DNA of 64,000 nt from Amblyornis subalaris (lineage: Eukaryota > Chordata > Aves > Passeriformes > Ptilonorhynchidae), in the NCBI GenBank assembly GCA_018881555.1, contig JACAXG010000166.1, positions 1,490,956-1,554,955 of the forward strand. Reading direction: 5' to 3'. Shown here piece after piece: positions 54,995 to 64,000 of the stretch (position 1 is the first letter of the stretch; each line of letters opens with the position of its first letter). The notes beneath the pieces are model-generated. The model had not been told where the DNA came from. It did not search any database and saw only the letters and a list, made by a program, of their open reading frames with translations. The translations under genes were made by a program, and so were the position numbers.

Positions 54995-55107
54995 CTTCAC
55001 TTTTTCATGTGTATAGATATTGCACTGGGTATAGTTTGTCCATGTCCTGTTGCTTTCTGGGTGTCTAAACCAGTTCCCATTTGGATCACAGATCTTCGTA
55101 ACTTTTT
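54995..55107 (-). CDS. CALCRL: CALCRL coding exon 4: end of ectodomain
   Basis: 113 nt, completing Glu103 and coding residues 104-140, phase 0 out. It reads [16 protein letters not shown], then [11 protein letters not shown], then THEKVK. It supplies the last two ectodomain cysteines (Cys109, Cys131) and the sequons Asn122 and Asn127, matching human Asn118 and Asn123 with the constant offset of four. The WFRHP/RTWTNYT region lines the peptide-binding groove in known CGRP and adrenomedullin receptor structures. Donor GTAGGA, acceptor TTGCAG. Confidence 0.97.
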
Positions 55108-56033
55108 CTGCAATCAAAGTTGACAGAATGAAAAACAAAAGAAGAAAAGTGAAAAAAAAATACAATAGTCAGCACTGAAGTTCTATTTCCTGATGCCAAG
55201 TATTTAATAAAGATTGGCAAACAAATGACAGCTTTATTAATATGACTAGAGAGACTTTGCTAGTTACTATGAATTCTGAGAAACTTGATGCTGTTGCTTT
55301 TGCTTGGCAAGNGTAACTGATGATGTGGTTTTCCTTAAGAAAACAAATAAATTTTCCTTCTCCAATCCNTCAAGTAGCAAAATATATTGAACTNTTAGAG
55401 AACTACCAGATGAAGTGACAAGAATATTTAAATGGCTTGTTTAACATCCAAGATGTAAACTGAAGCCTGACACCCGACCACTATATAAATTAGTACTGGA
55501 CAGGCGGGAAAAGACCGATTGAAAAACTGCTCAAGAACCAAACTGGAAAACTTCTGGAAACACAATGATTTTTTACCATCAAATAGAAAGAGGCATGAAA
55601 AGACTCTAGGAAATACAAAATCCACAGAAAGAGACAAGACTAGAAATCCATAACATTTTCCACGTGCTCATGAAGATTAGCCCACAGAAATAGGAAATGA
55701 TTTAAAGTGGGAGAAACTCTTTGTCAACTTCAACTGCTAAATTGAGGTAAAAGAGTAAGTTATATTTCTGCTTATCTGTCAGAAAAGCTTATCTCTAAGA
55801 GGAAACGAGTGTGATCTAACTTCAGTTCCTACTCCCTAATCTAAAGAATCTCTCACGGGCACAGTTCAGAAAAGAAAATAAGTAACTTGTCATTCTACTA
55901 AGAAAAATGCAAATAATGGGTCTTGAGTTTCTGAAATTTAGAGCATTAATGACTTGAGTGAGGCAAAGAAGAGACATCAAGCACCCAGACTCTTATTTCA
56001 GTAAGAAATACATTGATGTAGAAGTCAATGCAC

Positions 56034-56144
56034 CTGATGGGTTGAAATCCTGAAAGTAGTCAGGACAGCGCTGCACTGCCACGCTTCCAGCAGCAACATC
56101 ACTCCAGCACAACCATCCATCCCACGTCCTGTTGCAGTAAGAAC
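56034..56144 (-). CDS. CALCRL: CALCRL coding exon 3: hormone-binding domain core
   Basis: 111 nt, completing Gly66 and coding residues 67-102 plus one base of codon 103. It contains [13 protein letters not shown], which carries Cys69, Cys78, the N-glycosylation site Asn70 and the class B1 Asp74/Trp76 pair that stabilises the ectodomain fold. Further on are Cys92 and the PDYFQDF stretch. Trp76 corresponds to the human tryptophan (Trp72, as remembered) at the RAMP1/CGRP-antagonist pocket. The middle, GSVAVQR, is diverged from human. Donor GTGCAT, acceptor TTGCAG. Confidence 0.97.
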
Positions 56145-57630
56145 CTGCAAACAAATAGAGATTTGGTAATAAAATAACTCTTATTTCATAATAGTCTTTC
56201 AAAAGGAAGATGCAAGACTGGGTAAGGTAGGTTTGCAGCAATGAGGGGAAAAAAAAAAAATTTAGCAGTAGTTGATTAAAACTCCACTTAACACATAGTT
56301 CCTTATACATACATTTCTTTGAACACATTTTAAAATCTTCTCATTCACCTTGAAACANCCTACATCCACAATTTACAAAACTCAGATCTAGAACACAGCG
56401 GGCAAAAACCCCTAAATCAATTCATACTAAATAATGTACCTTAGCAAAGAACCTCAGGCTTTCAAAGATGGTTTTACTGAGTTTATTTATATTTTGGATG
56501 TATACCTGTATATGTACAAGCCTGTACTTATGTTTCCTCATTCACTGAAAACGCAGTGGTATCCCAAAAGCCATGAGAAGCCTGGCTGGGAGGCAGCCAC
56601 AGCTCCTCTGCCTCAGGCTGAGTTGAGCCTGCAGCAGTCGCCATGGACAAACACTTCCGTAAGTGCTCCAGGAACAGGGAATCCAGTGGCCCTCAAGGGC
56701 CTGTTCCAATGCCTCATTGCATTCACACACAATCTCAACATCTAAAATAAGCCTCCCTTGAGAATGAGCTCGGGTTTTATAAACAACTTCTTTCCCAAAA
56801 GGTACACAGAACGACTGACCATCTCTAGAAATTTGAAGATGTTTTTATTATCTCGCTTCAGTTTTCTTTTTTAAAGACTTGATACTGTCCCCATCTCAAA
56901 GGCTGCAGTTTTCAAAGGTCGTGTAATTCCTCCTCATTTGAAGATTTTCCAAGTCGCCCAGATCCTTCTGAAGCTGTAAAGCCCCAAGCTGGGCATAAGC
57001 TTACACCGNCATACCTGTATCCATTTCTGACCTCCAGGCATTCAGTTCCTCCAAAGAACCATTTCAGAAGAGAAAAATCTCTTTGTAAAAAAATGCAATA
57101 GCCTTTCTTTGCCTCAAAAGTCATTCAGTATTTCCAGGAGTAACCAAGTGAATACAGCAACAGGTGGAGTCGCTGAGGTTGGCTCTGAGTGACTTATTAG
57201 AGAAAGCAATAATGACACTATTATAACCTTTAGAGCTTGGAAACTGTGTGCAAAAATACACTAACAATTTTTAAAGGCAGATGTGACCAGGCAGACAGAG
57301 GTATTATAAGAGCATGAAACGAAATAAGGTGGTAAGATTAATTAGTCATGATTTTTTAAATATAGATACCTACTTAAATGAACATTTTCTTATTAGAAAT
57401 AAAAGCTTTGCATTATGTAAGAAGTGATGCNATGGGCATAATATAACATAGTACTTTATCTTCACACATCCCAAAGTGATGTTTATGAAAAAGTGGACAA
57501 ATATTGTTACAGCCTGAAGAATAATTGCTACCAACGCAAGAAATTAATATAACTAAAGGATCCTGAATTAGTGTAATTGTATCTGTTGACCACTTGTTTC
57601 AGTAAAACCTCGTAAGAAAACAATCTCTAC

Positions 57631-57775
57631 CTTCTTTCTTATGAATAGGGTCTTGCATAATTTTCTGGTAGCATTCATACTGTGCTGTCATGATTTTATT
57701 CCGTGTAACACTCAGTTGGACGAAGCCCTCTGTCATGTTCTGATGCCCTTCAGATGGTGCAGCAGTGCCAAAAAA
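57631..57775 (-). CDS. CALCRL: CALCRL coding exon 2: N-terminal ectodomain helix
   Basis: 145 nt, residues 18-65 plus the first base of codon 66. It holds the end of the signal peptide, a short acidic linker and the N-terminal alpha helix of the hormone-binding domain ([18 protein letters not shown], almost identical to human). Cys52 is the first of the six conserved ectodomain cysteines. An NMT sequon at Asn30 lies in the variable linker; I do not recall an equivalent in human. The exon is flanked by a CTTAG acceptor on the right and a GTAGAG donor on the left. Confidence 0.95.
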
Positions 57776-58780
57776 CTAAGAGGAAAAAGACTGCTTTTAG
57801 CAAATCACATACAAGCTCCAACAAACTTTTACAACATCAATCTTTTTAAATATTATACTTTAAATATTATTTTACCGAAAGAAAGTTATCTTCAGATCTT
57901 ATTATTGACAATATGATTTTGTGTTTTGCTGGTTAATTTAGCAATTCTTACTACTTAATCTTGACAAACGTCTCCTGAATGAGCATAGGGGAGTAACAAT
58001 TGGCAAGATTTGTAAATAATAATGGCAACATGCATAGAAAGCACTGAGACACTCAGAAGCATATAAACAGCTTTTGTAAAACCCAGTGAAATATATCAAA
58101 ACTTAGTCCAGAAGACATTTCAGTCAGGCCCAAAAGGATCCTTTATGAAAAAAGACCTTCCATACATTTTATGCACCGAAGGCTTGTCCAGAGCTATTTT
58201 GTTTCTCTGTAGTCTGGTGAACCATAAAGTCAGCCCTCAGAAAAGAAAATGGTATTCAAAAGACAGAACATCCACTTTTATACTGCTTAAAATAAAAAAT
58301 TTAAAAAATCTTAGGAAAGTCGATCTTGACTAAAACATGTACCTTTTAAGTGAATTTTTAATAGTAATTAAATATTTTATGGTAAGTTACTAAGCTTCAC
58401 AGAAAAACAAAGCTGCAGACTAAATTACTGTACCACTGTCATACAAGGGATGAAATGAAAATTTCTGAGGATGTCCTCTCAATCTGTTAGATGTCTCCTC
58501 CTCTTCCTNGGGTCTGCAGGGTACTGCTTCTATGACTTATCAACTACTACTGTTCTGAGTTAGCAAAGGATGTGCTGGATTCAGCAGAGGTAAATACTAT
58601 TTCTGTTCCTTTGCCAAAGGAATTTAAAGGACAACAGAAGGTAGGTAAAGATACTGTTGTGCAGAAACTACATTTGAACACATGATTAGTTCTTTCTGCA
58701 TTCCCATATTAATAATTTCTATGATACTCTGTACAGGGTTGTTAAAACTGGAAGTGATTTTAAAAATTCATGAGACTCAC

Positions 58781-58880
58781 CATAGTAACTGATAAGAAGA
58801 ACATCAAAAATGTGATCCAGTTTTTTGTCATTTTTATATCTGGTGCAGTGAATTTTATGTTGTAGCTGAAAGAACTCAAA
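58781..58880 (-). CDS. CALCRL: CALCRL coding exon 1: 5' UTR end, ATG and signal peptide
   Basis: Coding is 58781-58831 (51 nt, residues 1-17, phase 0 out); 58832-58880 is 5' UTR. The peptide begins MTKNWITF and runs into a hydrophobic stretch (LMFFLSVTM) that continues in exon 2 as FFGTAA, which together make a signal peptide. The donor is GTGAGT just left of 58781. The acceptor (TTGCAG) just right of 58880 lies upstream of the ATG, so at least one further 5' UTR exon must exist to the right. This ATG was chosen because it is the only one in the exon in frame with the rest and followed by a signal sequence. The leader differs from human, as is usual for this part of the family. Confidence 0.88.
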
Positions 58881-61800
58881 CTGCAATAGAAAAAAAATAG
58901 GAAGAAATTTAGCAATTAATGAAAGCCTGATACAAGACTTCCGTACTTTATTTCTGAACTGAAACAAATCAATGAAGGTCCTTTCCATTTTTATTCATGC
59001 ACAGTGGTGCCTTGTGGAACACACGGAGATGGACAATATGGTGTCAAAACAAGGCACTCAGTTCCTCAGCAGTGAACTCCAGCAGCAGGGGTTTTCCTGC
59101 ACTGCCGCCTCCATTGCCTGAACCAACACCTTCAGGGGGTTTGTCTCAGTCAGGTGCCTGGTACCGATTCCACAGCAAATACGCCTGAGATACAAATGCA
59201 CTCTGAGACATCTCTGCCTTTGGGCACCACAGCAAACTCCAGGTCAGTTTCCTCTGACTCGGACTTTCACACACACACAATTATTTCCCATTTCCTTCAT
59301 ACCACCTGATATTTGATTTTGCCATTTCTGGAATAATTGATCTAGTAAGTAGCCACTTCACCCGAAGTTACAACTTTGAAAGGATGACAGTAGCAATGCA
59401 AGAATTAATTGGGAGCTGTAAAACAGTTTCTGTATCCATAGTATGTGTAAATTTCTTTATCTGTCATTTGAAGAAAACACAACTACCCAAACCACCTATG
59501 ACTGTCTTACAGTGAAACCTTAGAATTGATTCTTGAAGTGAAAAATGCACCTAAAACATAAAGTATACAAAATGAAGCATGTAGACCATCTATCTAGCGT
59601 AATCCTGCTGTGACAACTGCCGCAAAAAGAAGGGAAATGTCTAAGAGATATATCGTGAAATATTTTACTGTGTCCTCAAATATCCTGAGAGGATCACAAA
59701 TCTGAGACTGGAATTGAAATAAGAGCTTTTCTTCACTTGTACCATGGAAAAAGACCTCTCCGTATTGAGTTTAAGTTATTACAGCTAAACCACACTTCAA
59801 AAATCCAAGTATCTCAGTGTAGCAAGCATTAATGCAGCCATTCCCAGCTAAAATAAAGACAATATGATGTGCCTGAGTTGAGCTCCCTGATACAGATTAA
59901 TTCAGTCCAGCNCTTACACTGTGATTTAAGACACAAACCTTGCATACCCAAAGGTCCCTCATACACATCATGCAGCTCAGAGACNCCACTGCGACTGAAT
60001 AAAGAGGTCTGTTGGGCACTGAGTACACTACAAACCTGTGTCCTGACCCAAGCCAATTTGCCCTTGGATCACACTTGCTCTTGTCTTTGGAAGTTTTTCT
60101 TATCCACCAGTGATGTGCTTGCTATGAGAGACTGGGCGATGACAAACAACTGGCAGTGCATTGGCCAGCAGAAGTAATTGCAAAAAAAGCTGATTCTTTC
60201 AAGAAAACCCCGTCTTAGTCACAAAAAGCAAGTATTCTATGTCTACTTCTTTTCTGCTTTTACACTGAGACTGGGTCCTCCTAATACAACTATAATACAA
60301 TAAACAGCATTTTGTAGGACATATTAACTACAAAATTTGAGATCACTGCTGTTTATTGCACAGCCTGATGCAAATACAAGAAATGTGTTGTAAAATCAGT
60401 TACTCTTGTGCCTGTTTAACCCAGACTAAAATTGTATCCATAATCTTTCTTCTATTTTTACCACTGGGATGAAATCCTGGAACACTGATTGCTGCAAATT
60501 GCACAGGTGAGGCTCTGAAATTCAAATACACTGTTCTGAAGGCTCTAAAAACCCTTACAGGAAGAGCAATTAGCATACATGAAATACATTCTTGGTTTGA
60601 GCTAATACTTCCCTGGAAAATCCACATGATGAGAACTAAAGTGAATAGATAATTGCAGAGACCCTGATCTGTTAACTAAAGAAAAATCTAAATATCTTTG
60701 TGCAGTGACTAAAGCTTGACTAAAACCAAATATATATCCAAATTAGCAGAAGGGCAATATGATTTCAATTCTGTGTGACAACTGGGGACAAACGTGATTA
60801 AATCCAACCTATCACAAGTTTCATTCATTTACAGTTGTGTCTGTTTTCCTAGGGGAAAAAATCCTGACCTTCTAAAGAAATTGGAATGAATAACTTACTG
60901 CAAAGTAAGTCAATAGTCTTTTCTCTCCCAAGGATGACAAAGCACATCTGTACACGGTTAAAATAGACGAATGATGTGCACAGGACAAGCCAAGGGGATA
61001 AATCAAGTAGAAAATAGCAACCATAATTTAGTGTATGCTTTTCTACACATGTATACAAGCGTTCAAAGTAATTTTCTCTACAATCGTTCAAAAAATCTTT
61101 ATGCTAAAACAAATGTTGGATGGAAAATTTAAATGTATGTTTTTATATTGCCCTCACTTACCCTTGCTTATTTTACCTAAAAGATACAATATCATATAAA
61201 CAAAGGCAGAAATTCTCTNCTTTGGTTCAGAGTCCAAGTTTATTTCTGTTTCACAATATCAAAAGTCATCCCTTAGCTCAATTCCTTTACTGGTACAAGT
61301 CTTTTCATATCTAGTGGTTTTGTAGCCATTTCCTATCAAGTTTTCCAGTATCCACAGTTAAATTTTTAAGTCTTCCCAGGAGATAAAAATGTTAAGTCAA
61401 GCCTATAATGCACTCTGTGCTTTCCACTCATTTCTCTCAGTTGCTAACATATATAGAGGAAAAAAACCCGTCTTCTAAACATCACTACTTACGGATTTAA
61501 TTACAAAACACAGAATGGAGGTCATTCAGATGCCTACTTGGACTGCAGGAAAGCATTTCTTGCATCACTACATGAGTTCATTCACTCTACATTTATTCCA
61601 GTTAGTTTGGACAAGACCTTTCCAAGGAAAATTAAGAACTTTCTTAGGGATGGACAGCAATATATTCCATTGACTGAGGCAGCAAGCCAGTACTGCTGAG
61701 AAAGCCAGGCTGCTTTTATTAATCATCTGCTCTGATGAGATACAAACCAAACCCAATTCTCAGAAAGTTCTTTCCCTCTCAAAGCTGAGAGGTATTAGGC

Positions 61801-64000
61801 ACACAAGAAATTAATAGTAAAAAGAGACCCATTCTTAGTTTTCCCCAAATAAAAATGCTTCCCAAGTTGTTCTGCCATTGTAAGTCTGACAATTCCACTG
61901 TGGGGCAGAGAAGAGAACTGTACTGAGACTAATCTGAGTGTCTTGAATGAACCCCTTGGCTCCACTCTGACAGTGAGGGTCTGCACAAAAGCCAGTAGGA
62001 CTGGGATTTACATGGCAGGTATTGACTGAAACTGAAGCGGTGTAGACACAACACTACAACTACTGGCAGTCCTCTGGCTCAAGTATTTTCCCAGTAAAAG
62101 GGAACGTCAGTGGGAAAAGAATAGGGAATTGTAATAGTAAATAAGATCTTCCAGATCTTTGAAATATTATTTTTATTTCTAGCGCATGTTTGTGCATTTA
62201 GTGAAAACTGGGATAACGTAAACGAAAACAAGGTACAGGGCTATGCAAGTAGGAAATTAGGACTGGCTCACTAAGAAGTTTAACATCTTTTGTTCTCTTT
62301 ATTAGCAAGCCTTTTGCTTTTGTTTTTGCATCACTCTGGTTGCATGCCAGAGGCCATGCAGAGATTACAGAAGCATCTGCATATAAGATTACACAGATTA
62401 AATTACTCCTGGGTTCTTCGTCCCATGAATAGCTTTTGGCTACCATTCAGATAAGTTTTGTCACCTGCACCTAACAGAAATTACTAGCAGTAATTGGCAA
62501 CACTCATGGCCAGTTCCAATAATACCTAAAGTTACAAGAACCTACCACAGAGTGATGTGATGGTGGTACTAGTTTTTCTTGGGGAGGAGGAAACCCTCTT
62601 ATTTTCTAACACTTTCTTCTTTTATTCAGTTCACAGGTTTGGGCGACATTGTAAACTGTTCTGAGGAGAAACATGGGCTATAGAGGTCCAGTTAAAATCC
62701 AAACCAACCAAAACAAAACTCTCTGAATAAGACTTTGGAGGAGAGAATGTCCACAAGGTTCTTCCCCTGGAATATTCTGCATTCTGGTCTTGGGCAACAT
62801 TACTCCTCTCCACACAGCAGATTGCAGAGCTAGTGTTTTTGTGGTTTTGTCCATCACACCAACTTCGGCTCTTTAAAACAGGGTTTCCACTGATATAAAG
62901 AGGTAAGAGTATTTCCTCCTTGCTTTTACATTGATTAGTCTTTTCTTGGCCACTGTGCTTTCCGTGCTTTTCCTATAAATTATGAAGGCTCTACCCCTCC
63001 TCGTCAAATCTGATGAACTTCCTACTGACTTAGGGACATATGAAGCCAGCAGCACAAATGCTGCAGTAGCATGTGGAAGATAGGCAACGACTCAATTAGG
63101 GTTATAGTTACAAGTCAGCAGGATACGTAACCGTGCCAAATAAATGCATCATACGAATTTTAAAAATATCAAAGCAAAGTAAAATTATTTATCACTCCTA
63201 AGAAACTAGTTGTTAAATGAAGGCAACAGGGATTCTGGCAAAGTAAAATCTTTACCAACAGACTGATGGGGCTCTACTCTCAGAGGTGCAACTGTGATTT
63301 CCAACAGTTTATAGTTCTTAATGCCTCCAGAGTTTTCAGTGAGTGCTATTTGACTACTATTGTGTAAGCCCATTGTTATGCTTATTTTACAAGGTTAACC
63401 CTTTTCGTCCCATAGGCCTAACTCAAACTGTATCTTGATGCCTACAATCCATCAACATAGCTACATATGCTACTAGGCATAACTCACCAAGTTCAGTTCA
63501 GTGTTCTGTAAGTCAGGGCATTTAAATTCCTTAGCAACCACTAAAGCACAAAGAAACTTCGAAGGGAGGCTGCTCTGTTGAACAAAGTTATATGCAAAAA
63601 TCTTAGAGTGGCCACTGTCAAACATCCTAGAAAAGACTATTAACAGAAGTGAAGATGATGGCAGACAAATGATTAAATTCTGATAGCTGATGGATCAAGA
63701 TGTTTTAGTGCTGCTACTTATTTTTCTTAAACAATATTAATTTCCTGCAATAGTAATTTTAGAAAGGAGTTAAAATATATTCAGCAAACTTTCCTGAAAT
63801 TTTACTTCCTCCAAAACAACCGCTATGCTGTGGCAAGGATATTCCAATTAACATGTTATTTTAAATACAAGGGGATTGCTAACAAGATTCATTCTTTTCC
63901 ATGGATTTGATGCTATGAAAGAGTTGGAAAGCTCACACATTGTTACTAGGTGTATAAGTACAGTTACATAGACACATTAATATATGGATGATACNCTTAG
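58881..64000 (-). other. CALCRL: Probable CALCRL 5' intron
   Basis: The acceptor ending at 58881 shows that transcription starts further right. No 5' UTR exon or CpG-rich promoter is recognisable here. No Kunitz-domain exon of TFPI, the expected next gene by human order, is seen either. The sequence is AT-rich and otherwise featureless. Confidence 0.6.

Larger units (their letters stand above)
55108..58780 (-). other. CALCRL: CALCRL introns 3, 2 and 1
   Basis: Intron 3 is 55108-56033, intron 2 is 56145-57630 and intron 1 (within the coding part) is 57776-58780. Intron 2 includes a GC-richer patch near 56560-56760 that vaguely resembles a decayed CR1 body, but it is too diverged to call. Nothing else is recognised. 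Confidence 0.82.

Noticed and set aside
56560..56760. GC-richer patch in CALCRL intron 2 resembling a CR1 body
   Set aside because: Only vague similarity; no diagnostic CR1 end.
60849..61091. Cys-containing minus frame considered as a TFPI exon
   Set aside because: Cysteine spacing does not fit a Kunitz domain, and no TFPI motif is present.

Overview
The window is vertebrate nuclear DNA. Genes are split into short exons with canonical GT-AG junctions, non-coding DNA is AT-rich, and CR1 LINE tails are present. A tRNA-like SINE with a CR1-type tail and a 448-bp retroviral LTR point to a bird. The SINE resembles the songbird family TguSINE1, so a passerine is the best guess (inference, not searched).

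One gene is certain: CALCRL, the calcitonin receptor-like receptor, a class B1 GPCR that pairs with RAMPs to form CGRP and adrenomedullin receptors. It lies on the minus strand. Twelve coding exons, from the ATG at 58831 to the stop at 30450, join in phase into 467 residues. All six ectodomain cysteines, seven membrane segments and the FFNGEVQ motif are present. The 3' UTR probably runs left to about 26.5 kb. DNA right of 58880 is probably 5' intron, since the first coding exon has an acceptor inside its 5' UTR; the promoter is not recognised and may lie beyond the window.

The left 26 kb is less clear. Two minus-strand segments (16285-16467 and 13376-13691) join in phase and end in a stop; they look like the 3' end of a gene I cannot name. 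On the plus strand, two segments (7703-7767 and 8640-8760) also join in phase and end in a stop, and two more (648-764 and 2853-2989) have good splice signals, but the evidence for these is weak. A plus gene meeting a minus gene tail to tail, followed by CALCRL on the minus strand, resembles human FAM171B/ZSWIM2/CALCRL. The translated segments do not look like FAM171B or ZSWIM2 as I remember them, so I assign neither name.

Repeats seen: CR1 tails (17.7, 36.8 and 51.4 kb), the tRNA-like SINE (22.3 kb), a solo LTR (36.2-36.6 kb), an old MIR-like SINE (5.3 kb), a possible amniote repeat (6.5 kb), two microsatellites and two local tandem duplications. One duplication lies inside the CALCRL 3' UTR. 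Many isolated single N bases look like assembly ambiguities.
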